In this document: in pieces, positions 12,189-23,400 of the stretch | Position numbering within the stretch: position 1 is the first letter of the stretch | Layout of the letters: each line of letters begins with the position of its first letter | From: Anisakis pegreffii | Lineage: Eukaryota; Nematoda; Chromadorea; Rhabditida; Anisakidae | Direction of reading: 5' to 3' | NCBI GenBank assembly: GCA_035041965.1 | Contig: JAPYMA010000682.1 | Span: forward strand, 1 to 64,000 | Length of the DNA stretch: 64,000 nt | Program-made: the position numbers and the translations under genes | Notes under the pieces: generated by a model | What the model was told of the DNA's origin: nothing | The model's input: only the letters and a program-made list of their open reading frames with translations | The model's database searches: none

Positions 12189-14523
12189 TCAAACAAGTTT
12201 GAACATTTTGTTTAATAATGCCAACTTAGTTGTATCACCAAGCTTCTTATATTTATCGCTTTTTGACAACGCCTTTATTTCTTGAGCAGTTTTGAATTTA
12301 CGAATACATGCATCCTAGAATGGGTGACATAACGATTACAGTGAGAACAAAATAAATGAATTCTTCAGAACATTTCCCTTCAAAAATCTATTCACAATTC
12401 GGCAATTCCTTGGTATCATAACCCTAAAACGATGCTGACAACCAAATTCTTCAGATGAAATAGTATTTTTCGATCGTTTTCCGAATTCCTTGGCAGAAGA
12501 AAGCATAACCGAATCAAAACTCGATTGGTGAAGTCAATTCTACCTGAAGTTTCGCCAGACGGTATTGATCAGCCCAAATCAGTTTGGTCATTATTTCAAC
12601 CTCATCAGATCGCAACAGATAATCCTCGCATTCATCCATAACGTATTGAACTTCGAATTTATTGCTTAACTCCAATAAGTACTCAACATTTTCATCTGAA
12701 AAACATCACACTAGAGAGGCCTTGATGGAGAAATGCAATGAAACATTTTCCCAAAAATCGGTGCCCACCTAACGCAATCAATTCTTACGGCAATTGCTGA
12801 AATGAAAAATCATCAATAATGACAATGATAATTTTTGCCAGTACCAATAATGACAAATAATGACAATACGAACTCGATACAGGTTTGTGCGATGGATAAG
12901 TGACATTCAACATTTCAACGAATTCTTCAATAATAACATCTTTAATCACGATCTCATCTTTGTCTCGTTCAACAAAATCCGAAAAGAACATCGCACGAAA
13001 CACCGGTGAATAGACTGCCAAATACTGAAATTTTCAACGTCAGTGTAACTTGTAATCGCCGAAAGCATACACTCTGGCTACAGAGCAAACGTGAAGCGAT
13101 GTATGAATCAAGTGATTGCTGATAAATGTGTAAAATTATTGAAATCCTTAGAGAAATTCAACCGATACTAACCCCTTTGTTAACATGAAGATGCACATCA
13201 CCAATCACAATCACTCCATCCGCTATACGTGGCTGTGGAACTGTGAAATCGAAAGACGGTTTGATGCTGAAATGAATATTTATTGCGAATCAAACAACTG
13301 CAGTGAATAAAGAAAATGAATTTCTTTATTTATTCATTTATTTAGCAAATCCAACTCATTACGATTTTATGTTTTTCTGTTATCACCAATACCACATTCT
13401 AAATTTATTCTGAATTTTGAATTTTAAATTAATCCGATTGCTACGGATCTACTCGCTTTCATTAATTGTTTATTAATGATACCGAAAGATTACTGATTTA
13501 CTACTGTTAGTTGTTCCAAATACTGATTTACTACTGTTAGTTGTTCCAAACAGCTACTCTGAACAGTCATTGGACGAATGTTCAGTCGATCAATCGGAAT
13601 ATATTTTCGGGTTCCCTTCGGTCCCTCTGCCTATAAATCATTGGGCAATATGGGAGAGTAGCCCAAAACCTCTGTGCTCACCAAATCAGTAATCCAAGTT
13701 AAAATTTCATGAAGACAGAGGAGAGAATGAATATAATATCATATTTAAGAATGACTAACAAGAATAATGAGCGATGGTCTGCAATTCAAGACAATAACTG
13801 CGATTAATAAGCAAAACAAGACACAAAAATTTGTATTACGAAAAAAGACAATCGCAGGCATTCCAGTTTACTGATATGGTCATTTATTTCGTGCGATCTC
13901 GCGACTTAAACTAGAAGATGATGAGTTGTGTTCAGAACTGAAAGACTATCTGAGATGAAATTATTGCAAACAAAATAAAACTGTGCCTGATTCCAGCAGT
14001 TTTTTGGACACTGATATGTGCCTCCACAATCACTTCATTTCCATTTCTGTATTCGTTATTATCATTCCAAACATCGTCCCATTTCATAAAGGATGAGATT
14101 CCCATAGATTTTGTGTCACCAGTCAATTTCTGCGTTAACTAAAACAAAGATTGTAAAGCATCTTATCATTGTAATACTTTTATTATCATTCTGATAACAT
14201 CCAATAACTTCACTGAATAAACAACGAGCAAGTGAGGACTGTTACTGGAAAGGAAAACACAACAGATAATGTTATCCTGTTTCAACTAATTCCATGAGAC
14301 TTCACATTCGTATGACCAAAGCGGTCTAACGAAATAATTAGAAATAATACGTGCCTTACGACTGAAGTTCGGTGTGCCCGATTTCTGAGATACGAGTTGA
14401 AAATCCACAGTTGCGTAACAACTCCATAAATTCGACTCATTTTCTGGATTGCAAGTTGCACTGATGTTGAGGTATGCAATGGATTCCGTCCGTTCCGAGC
14501 ACTCTAACTTGGCTTCTAAAACC
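12189..14523 (-). CDS. MATH-BTB domain protein (5' exon not found)
   Basis: Likely a substrate adaptor for CUL3 ubiquitin ligase: in this family MATH binds the target and BTB binds CUL3 and dimerises. Exons in transcription order are 14523-14355 and 14138-13987 (MATH, with NLWSCYATVDFQLVSQ, GISSFMKWDDVW and NEVIVEAHISVQ), 13266-13173 (linker and start of BTB, VIVIGDVHLHVNKG), 13024 to about 12865 (BTB core, YLAVYSPVFRAMFFSDF and YPSHKP), 12695-12544 (ENVEYLLELSNKFEVQYVMD, end of BTB, start of the BACK-like tail) and 12314-12189 (tail, TGA). That gives about 283 residues. The first exon seen starts inside the MATH domain, so one or more upstream exons carrying the start codon and about 35-60 residues are missing from this model. 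The first two joins require GC donors (AG|GCACGT, AG|GCACAG). The BTB-exon join can be made with a weak GTCATT donor, or with a donor at 12869 plus an 8-base microexon at 12789-12796. Family assignment is firm; exon ends are approximate where stated. Confidence 0.88.
13491..13550. repeat. Perfect 30-bp tandem duplication
   Basis: The unit at 13491-13520 (TACTGATTTACTACTGTTAG plus ten more bases) is repeated exactly at 13521-13550, in the intron of the MATH-BTB gene between the exons ending at 13987 and starting at 13266. The length is a multiple of three. Confidence 0.95.
13587..13680. repeat. Diverged local duplicate, copy A (intron of MATH-BTB gene)
   Basis: This aligns by eye with 15708-15795: both contain a CGATNAATCG-like start, GGAATAT, a CTGCCTA block, ATCATTGG and TTGGGAGAGT / ATGGGAGAGT, followed by ACCTCTG. 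On the minus strand both have a 3'-splice-like TATAG|G or TTTAG|G at the same place, so they may be remnants of a duplicated exon, but the translations match only weakly. Confidence 0.55.
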
Positions 14524-15707
14524 CTAAAAGAAGAATTACATCAATCTCAAACTGCATTCCCGAAATTCAAAATCATAAAATTAGAGCTCGTTAAACAAGC
14601 GATTTTTGAGCATTTGTTCATCCATAATACCAATTGTCTTCGTTAGAATAACGCCGCCAAAACGTCTTAAAGTCATCTAACTAGTTCATGCATCGAAGGA
14701 TCATTCAACAGTTATGATATGGTACATTGCATTCGCTGCATTTCTTACATGGACTTACATTTAGTCTTTAAATTTCCCCACAAAATTTTACAAACACGAT
14801 GAATTGAGTGTATGGCAAACGACCCAAATGGTACTGATGCATTATTGAGCATCATGAGATCAAATTTGGGCGCTACTGTTTTTTAGGAATATTGAAGGAG
14901 ATTTTAGAGATATCCGATAAAATTCCGGTACAAATGAGCTGGAAAATGACACAAATGTTCGACCATATTACACAACCTTCACTACATTTCTCGCGGATTT
15001 CAGTATATAACCTCCCGAATCCGGTGGAATTCGGCAAAATGAACTGTCGTTCTCCAACTGCGTTACCACTTTCCATCACTTTGTCATCCTATCTCTCGAT
15101 GTATTTGATCATAAATCGCGTCAGATTTAGCTTCAGGCTATAGATTAAAATCAGCTCGGCTTTGAATCAGATTCAGGATTGAACGGATGACTAAATGCAA
15201 CATGACCGAATGACGCATTGAAACATATAATAAGGAATGGAACGATAGATGAATGAAGAATCAACTTTACCACGGTAAGCCCGCAATAGTATTAATTGGT
15301 GACTTTATATCCTTGAAGAATTCAATTGGTGTAGCCAGGATATTCAATTGTACTGCACCCTCCATTATTCGGCGTTGAAGCACAAGAAACGCTGTTAATA
15401 GCGTATTGATACAACTTAATGACAATACTGATTAACTTCAATTCGTATGTTGAAGGATTGGTGGGTGATTACCGTAGGCGATCGGCAAGGTGTGGGTTGG
15501 CGTTACGATTATGAATGACATCGTCATTCGGCCATTTTAAATGATGTCAAGCGATAATCATTTTTGGTGGGCCCTCAAGCGATAATCATCAACCTACTGA
15601 TCGCTACTGATCTATTTATTTAAAGTTGATTTATAAAGATTAATGGGTTGGGCTATTATTATTGGTTACTTTCAACTCAGAACGATGACTGAATGCATGT
15701 TCACACG

Positions 15708-15795
15708 ATTAATCGCAGTGTATTTCTGGAATATCGGGCGGATCTGCCTAAACATCATTGGACAGATTGGGAGAGTGGACCTATACCTCTGATCG
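15708..15795. repeat. Diverged local duplicate, copy B
   Basis: Partner of 13587-13680, lying upstream of the MATH-BTB exons. The shared blocks include CATCATTGGACAGATTGGGA here against CATTGGGCAATATGGGAGAG there. Similarity outside the blocks is low. Confidence 0.55.
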
Positions 15796-16639
15796 ATAAA
15801 CAAGATCATAATCTCATAGAGGCGGATAGATTATAATCTCTATGCTCTTATTGTTAGCTGTTTGGAAAGAAGGACGTCAACGAAGGAAGAGTGAGATGTT
15901 TGTGGTAAGGAAGAGGCCTAAAATTCAAGTAAAACCATTTCAACAACTCAACGAGCAATAAGAACTACCGTGAAAGCAATTAACAAGGCCACCAGTCATT
16001 CGAGGGAGCATTTTCGTAAAGTTTGTAAGGAGTGCAACTAAGTGGAACCATGAAAAGCGAATCATTTCAAAGAAACAACCATAAACTCTTCATACATTAA
16101 CAGTTATACTCGTCCGACACAAACCCAAAAGCAGATCTGTCTACTGCAATAAAGGCCCTTGTTTGCAATAAAATCTTGTAAGATTTCGATAACATCGTGA
16201 TGGCATGATCTTCATCATCATTGCTCGCAGGGGAAGTATTTGTTACAAACAAGTGATGATGAAGTAAACATGTTGTATGGCCATAAAGCAAAACCATTCA
16301 GTTCGAACATTAGCGGATACGATGATTCCTCGGTTACACTAGATACAAACACGACTTGTGGTAAATTCAGCCGATCGACTGCTTGTGCATGTTTACACTT
16401 ATGAATACACAAAGAAGGTTCTTAAAGGGATAAAGCTTTTTTATATGCTACTCATTCGCATGTGCACATTGCGAAAGATTTCATTCTGTGATATCCGCGT
16501 AATATTATTTTGAATCAAATGCCATAACGCTATCCCATACGCTTCTTTCGTCATCGCTTCCCTCATTAGACTCCTCCATGTTTCATGATTCATCACTCAC
16601 CAGTTGCGATGTACATCCCCGAACTGCACCATACAGCAA

Positions 16640-16816
16640 CAAAAATTTAATTGTCGCGGAAAATCGGGGAGTACGGCGAAATTTCGTGGAAAGCCGACAA
16701 TTCCAAAAATGTCGGGACGGAAAAAATCGGGACGACGCTTTTTGGGGACGACATCGAAAATATACACGACTCGAAAAAGGTCGAGAACGGGGATCGGGGA
16801 ACGAGGACCCCGAAAT
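16640..16816. repeat. GC-rich, CGG/CGA-dense patch (probable MITE remnant)
   Basis: This is a sharply GC-rich stretch in AT-rich surroundings, with repeated CGGGGA, CGGGACG and CGAAAA motifs that open all three plus frames at once, the mark of composition rather than coding. AATTGTCG near 16650 is inverted at CGACAATT near 16700. The part at 16771-16816 closely matches one unit of the 35-bp minisatellite at 51.3 kb (AGGTCGAGAACGGGGATCGG here, TGGTCGAGGACGGGGATGGG there), so the two patches share an origin. Confidence 0.6.
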
Positions 16817-17459
16817 TGACACTATTGTATGCAATATAGCGTTCATGACTGCAAGTAGAATCATATCTCGATTTGACGCAAAATAGCGTTCTCTCTCTAT
16901 TGAATCAGTTTTTTTCAAAACATTCCGATGGAAAACTTATCCCCGCTTCATAAGAACGCTCAAGGTTAAAATAGAGCGGATGATCATGGAATTGAATTGT
17001 ACGCCTAGGTCAGATCAGTGAAACTGTATATGTCGCCCAATGAAACCATATTGATAATGCCATTTTGAGTGAAATGATCAAATATAAAAAGGACAGTTGC
17101 GTGATATTTATGATTAAGGCTTTTTGATCGATTATTTTCATCAATATGGATCGTAAATCCAATATTCAGGATGAGCACTTTATGAAATCCTCTGATATCT
17201 CGGCAATACAGTTCAGCTGCGAGCACTTACTGCACTATTCCATTATATTGTACTTTTGCAACGATTACAGCAATTTTAGCATCTTTCCTGCCAAATAGAT
17301 CAACATACCTTTTTACTATACCATTCCAATACAAGACTGGAAGGTAGTGTTACATGGATGGAGTACTTTTTAAATTCTCTATCAAATATTCCTCTATAGT
17401 ACACATCTTATATAATCACATAATTATTTTAAACAGGAGTTTTGAGGAGAATTTTTTTG

Positions 17460-17970
17460 CGTTTTTTTCATCCTTTCCTATTTCCTTTCACTTTCCCCAT
17501 ATGTTTCCTTTTCCTTCCATCTTTTTTCCATTGGCTCCATCCTCTAGAAGGAGCGTCCTCCATGGCTATTACTTTATGCACCAACGGTACTTTAGGCCGT
17601 ACTTATAGTGCGATGTAAACAAAAGAAATTATCAAAAATGCAAAAATGAAGGAAACGAAGTTACCAAGCCCTCTAAGTATTTTTTCTACATGTCATGATA
17701 TTGTGTACTGTTTGGAGTAATAAAAACTATGAGCGGGCTTAAAGAGCCGAGCGGTAACGAACAGGTAAATATTTACATCTTATTGCAACAAACCGTTGCG
17801 ATCTGGTAGCGATCATGATCATAGTCATTTTATTTTTCACTAACGAAACCTTCGCCTACATAACTAAACTCCCATAAGAACTGTAACTGACTCAAACGAT
17901 CATCTTCCATTTTGTATAATGGCGCATTTGGTCAGGGAACATTCCATCGAATGATGATTTGACTTCCCTC
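17460..17970. repeat. Dispersed repeat, copy 2 (uninterrupted)
   Basis: Homologous to 10441-11141 in the same orientation. The right half is nearly identical over blocks such as ATTTACATCTTATTGCAACA and GGTCAGGGAACATTCCATCG; the left half is diverged. At 17553-17567 it has CCTCTAGAAGGAGCG where copy 1 carries the 193-bp hAT MITE. A small insertion near 17790-17815 distinguishes it. No recognisable protein is encoded. Confidence 0.8.
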
Positions 17971-20289
17971 ACTGAATTCTGGACAACACCTTGATATGTC
18001 ATACGTGGAGGGATATATGAACATAGTTGTATCGGACAGAATAGTTACCAGAGAAGCCAACGAATCTCGTTTGAAGATTATGAAGTCCACCTCGAATTAA
18101 TTCAGCTTCTTCTCGAAATGTATGTTATGCCCAGTGATTAGATTTGCATATTCAATTTCCGATTGTGAAAAGGACGAGTACAATATTATATATATATATA
18201 TTTATACTTAACGTACACATCATTTCTCAGATGAACACAATTTTTCTTCTTTTAGAACACTGAGACCACAGGTATGAGTGTAAAATGCCGCTAGATCAGC
18301 GGAAACGATAAACATGACCAGAGCGATTTGCTATCCGCTTGAACACTATCACCAATCAACAAACCCACCAATTAATTCCCTCTCCTAGTACTATTTTTAA
18401 AGCAGTCATTACCAAAAAAGAAAAAGGACACTTCACCATCAACACAACACAAATAATACAGCTCACAATTCCCAAACTAATCTCATCCCACATTTACTCG
18501 CAAATGACTCCACAAATCGATCTCGTCATGTTACCTAACGAAGATGATAATTATCACCATCAAAATACGAACAATGAGCGTACTGCCGTAGATTGACGAT
18601 GAACGAAATGAGTAAAACAAATCATTTTAAAAACCAACAACAAAAAACTTCGAAGATAGACATACACAAACACAAAGTTGATTACATACACGTATTGAGC
18701 AGGAAAATTTAGATTTGAAAAAAAAGACAAAACAATAAACGTTTGAAATGAAACAAAAAAATATCCATAAACAAATAATACATCGTTTACAATGGTAGTA
18801 ATGATGGTAACGATAATGATTATGATAACAATATTAAATTCGCGATGGGAACAAATCAAAACCATAACTGCACAACTAGCACAACGAAACAAGTGTGTTG
18901 CAAACTGGAACTAGGGGATTTCATTCAAATGATAACAATCTTTATGCTGAGGATCAGCGATATATGCACAAACGTGCCCTTCATAAAGGTGTTGATGGAG
19001 CACACACAAACACATCAGAGTGCAAACGAACACAAATATCAACGTTATCCATCAACAAAGTTTCAATTAATGCAGCAATAACAATATTAATTAAGAGATG
19101 CCAGAAACCGAAATCGTTCATGTCAACACGCATACCAATTCATTTTTCTTGGTTTTTCATGTAGATGTTCGATATAAGACATAGGAAGAGTTTATGAAAC
19201 CGATAATTATTCAATATGAAACAATCGGATTAGCTTTTAGATTTTAAAAGATGAAGGTGATGATTATGAAAAATCATTTGAGAATAAACGATATCAAACG
19301 TTCTAGGAATATGAGCACTAAAAATAGTAGTAATAATGATGAAAATAATGAAAGTAATAATAACGCTGTCAACGAACATAATAACAAAACCAACAACAAC
19401 GAATACACGCAGCCAGTAGCATACACCATCAATTTGAAAGAAAACTTCACCTCACAGATGATCGAAACTATTCCAAATGATAAGACAAATATCACTCGAT
19501 CAGAAACAATCTGACAATGAGAATGATCAAGCGATCGCCTCAAACGATCAGTTCAGAAGAGAAACAAAGCAAGCTCAATTGATAACAATGATGACACAAT
19601 ACGATAACATCAACCGCAATAAGAACAACCGTTGTGTTGGAATCACTATCAATGCATTTTATCATGACCGTCCAACACCAACTCTCAATTATAATTCATT
19701 CAATTAGTTCGTTTTACCATAAAACATCACGTATTCATTTCAAATTGTCAATGACTGATTACCTCATGAAAATATTGATACAATTATGGTTCCAGTCAAC
19801 TAATGTAGCTTATGTTCAACGAAAACCGCTGCCATATATCACATTACCTCCCTATCATGCAGCTTATCATCATTATTTGTCACCTATACTCGCCGATGCT
19901 TTCTCGTTTCTTTAACACGTCCGTCGTGTCCCCATTATTCGATGAGGAATATTCCAAAAATCATTATTGATGGATATTATCAGTACAGCACAGTATCACA
20001 CTTAATCGATTCAAACCATCAGTTCTGTCGACCATATTACACAAACAAAGTCACAGCGTTCTGATCCAGAAGAAACGATAACCTTCTTGAAGGAAACCAT
20101 GACATATTCGTTTAATAATCACAATCCAATAAACAATACTGTGCTCACATCAACCAGCCAATGAACCTTCACTCACACTGAAAATTTATTACGTTCATTT
20201 AAACATTGGCACGCTTATATTAGTGTATATAACACATGTCTGAAACAAAATTTTGAAGGTGTCTTCATTTTTGACTTTGTTGGAAGGAA
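17971..20289. other. AT-rich intergenic region, no gene seen
   Basis: This lies between the dispersed repeat and the 3' end of the enhancer-of-polycomb gene. It contains an AT dinucleotide run near 18187-18202 and several 60-110 codon frames rich in Asn, Lys, Ile or Leu. Opposite-strand mirror frames cover the same bases, which points to composition, not coding. Confidence 0.5.
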
Positions 20290-20295
20290 TTTATT
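20290..20295 (-). terminator. Candidate poly(A) signal of the enhancer-of-polycomb gene
   Basis: TTTATT on the plus strand (AATAAA on the minus strand), about 125 bases past the TAA stop at 20418-20420. Confidence 0.5.
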
Positions 20296-20417
20296 GTCAA
20301 CTTTGTTTCATGAACGTCTACCTGTCTAGACAGTGGCATATTTCATTACTATACAGTCTTTCTTTGCGCACGCAGATCGTACCGTTGAGCTAATTCACTC
20401 ACAGTGCATTATCTTCA

Positions 20418-23400
20418 TTAGTGATCGCGGTGAGTAATAGAGTACTCGCCGAAAACATACCCAATATGTGGCGCGGTATTGTTATTGTGGGCTAGTTTAG
20501 ATGAGATATAGAATGTAGTGCCAGTATGGGGTGGAGATGAGGTTGGTGACGAGATAATACAGGCTGGAGACGTGACAGTGTTTGGCGATGCTGGACCCAT
20601 CGGTTGAGGTGACGGGACGGCTTTTGCTGGTTGAGCATGACTGCTGACAGACGACTGGCTATTTCGAGTGGTGTAAGTTGGATGTTGACGATGATAGGCG
20701 TCCGCAGATGATTCGATGACCGCATTACTGACACCACATCGGGGTACAGCTGCCACTTCAGCACAGGGCGCTGCCGTTATCGGCAAGCGTTTTCCAGCAC
20801 ACATATTTTCAGTCCTACTGATGCAATTCCGATTCACTGCGTTCGGTTTCTTTGTCATATCTCCAGCATTATCTAAAAACGAAACAATATAATGATAAAT
20901 CGAATTAACGTTGTTTCATGAACGTTGCATTGCTTTTCAAAGCTCTTTACATACTGCCTAATCAGAACCAGTAACATTGAGAAGTTCCCAAGTTTGCAAT
21001 TGAGACAATGCATGAGGCTGAAAAACTGGAATATTTAAACAAAGCGATTGTTGAACTGGGACTAGGGAACAGAACACGAAGTAGGATGCATAAATCACAC
21101 TGAAAAGAAAACAATCGAGCGAAGCGACTAACACACTAACGTGTTTTATCGTTAAGCAGATTCGAACTAATACCGCCATTCATGCTGCCACTAATAACCG
21201 CCACTGGTGTCTGCAGTTTAGTGGTGTCGCTTAAACGTGCGAAATGCCTCCTAATCTCCGGTACTACCGCAGGAGAGGTGGACAACGGGGGTGACATGCT
21301 CTCGCTGTCTGGTGATGACGTTATAGCAACAAGATTGTCTGATGATTGCAGATAACAATCTGAAAACAATCATCGTTTCGAAGTTTTTTTTTACTATATC
21401 GCATTTAAAAAACCTTATCTTACTAAACAACAAAGGGCATTCAACAATTCTCAAAAACCATCCGGAATTAGGTAGGGAGAGTCTTTGGATTGCACTGAAC
21501 CAAGGAGCACGAAACAAATTATTCCATTTGCATCAAATAGATAATTTCGACAAGCATCAAACTTTTTTTTACTAACGCAATTTTTCATTAAATTGAGATG
21601 AAACCGAACATTCCTATCTGATGAGATGGACATATTTTCTGAGAATGAATTGGAAGTTTCCTCGCCAACTTTGTTTTCCATATAAAATCAATTTTTGAAA
21701 AAAAAATTCAAGGATATGAATTGGAAAGAAGAAAAATTCAACAAAAACTATTCAAATATTTGCCGTGCGATTCGACACGACGAACGAAGGGAGAAAGAGG
21801 TGCTTGTCGAGTTGAAACAACTATTCTCACTAGTAACAACTGACAAAAATATCGTGAACGTGCTAGAGACAATTACAATGGGGTCATAATCACGGTGCTT
21901 CTATCAGGTTTTGTTTGCTGACTTTGACTGTGTATAACGCAACTTTATTTACTCAACGGTTTTCTAAAGTCACTGCTGTTTGGTCATATTGTCAAGTTCA
22001 TCACTGATGATTACTTAATTCGTCATTGACATTACTCACTGCTCCCTTTTTTTTTGAGAAAAATATACCCGATACATTTGCTAGCGCAGTGATTACAATG
22101 TGAACTGGACGTGAACTTTCTTCGGAGTTAAATTACTTTCCACATTGTCATGGGACCCGATAACTACTCACGGAATTTTTGTATTTTAATAGTCAAACTA
22201 GTGTGATATGTATCACATCCATAAGCAACATTCATGTGTATATTAGGTGGTGCATGTCATAGATGAAGCAAATGATGCAAATAATATCCTACGAAATTAG
22301 TTGAAATTTGACGTGGACAGAGACGAGATTCAAATTTCTCAGTTTTACTCAATATTCAATTGTAGCAAACTGAAACAACAACACACTGACAGAAATAAAA
22401 ACTAAAGACATGCAAAATTATTAGATGCACAGATGAAATGATAATCTTTGAGAGCACCATAAGGAATGAATATGGATGTGACAATAACATTACAAAGGAT
22501 GATTCTGGTGCGCGCAACCCTGTTTGACAGCCTGTCCTACTCATGTCGCTGAAACCAACTTCTCTAATCCCTCCTAATAACAATTCTGAAGTCAACTGGT
22601 TTATCACTGTTTTTCAAGTACTACGCATATAAACGACAATTTCAAAACCACTACGCTTATCGAAAGTTATAAAATTGCTACTCCGTACCACTACACCGCC
22701 ATGTCGAAAACCTTACCATTCTATCTGATCTCAATTCGTTCCGTTTTGGCAATGTGAAAAAAGATCTTACAACTAGTAGCTATTTGCAGAAAGTCACTGA
22801 ACTCAAGGATAATCACCTTCATAAAATTCGTTCTAATATCGAAAAGAAGCACACAGCCGTCCACCCCCAAGAGTGCAAACAATCATCATCAAATAGAAAC
22901 GATGGGGTGAGAGGAGGTACGATTAAACGCACTGCTCGCTGGTAAAGAAGTGGGTGAGAGTGTGGCAGCACTAGTGATCGTTGCATCGTGGTAATGTCGA
23001 TTGTTTGTTGTTGCTGCGCTACTGTACGTAATCGTCTTCGGCGACTTCAACGATGCATCACTGCCTTCCTTGATACCATTCAGTGGTGATATACTTGAGT
23101 TTAACGGTGGTACCTTAAAGTAACAAAACCATTGCAATTTATCCCAGGCAGCAATCAGGATAAGCGTTTAAAAGATGACTCCTATCGGAACACCGAATTC
23201 GAGTGGTCGCACGACAATTGTCAATAAAAAACAATACTTTTGATTCTAGTGAGGAAACGAAGAAACCAAAAATGGCATAGCAAAGGTCAGTAAATGCACC
23301 TTAATCCGTGCACCGCTCCCCGCAATCGCCAGTTCCAATCGTTTTGTGTCGACACACCCAACTGATGATACACCATTGTTGCTGTTATCACTATTACCGT

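Larger units (their letters stand above)
14524..17459. other. Upstream of MATH-BTB gene; no confident exon
   Basis: The missing 5' exon(s) of the minus-strand MATH-BTB gene should lie here, but I could not identify the N-terminal MATH strand pattern. Minus-strand open stretches at 16097-16412 and 17005-17226 are the most protein-like. The latter has an alternating hydrophobic pattern (HATVLFIFDHFTQNG) faintly reminiscent of MATH beta strands, but neither is good enough to call. The region also holds the second copy of the local duplicate (15708-15795), a short direct repeat of AAGCGATAATCAT near 15550-15590 and the GC-rich patch at 16640-16816. Confidence 0.5.

Noticed and set aside
16578..16918. 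Open frames up to 111 codons on both strands over the GC-rich patch
   Set aside because: All frames are open together because the patch is GC-rich and stop-poor. Similarity to the 51.3-kb element marks it as repeat DNA.
18560..19543. Overlapping 75-110 codon frames on both strands
   Set aside because: Asn/Lys-rich on one strand and Leu/Val/Phe-rich on the other, as expected of AT-rich simple sequence.
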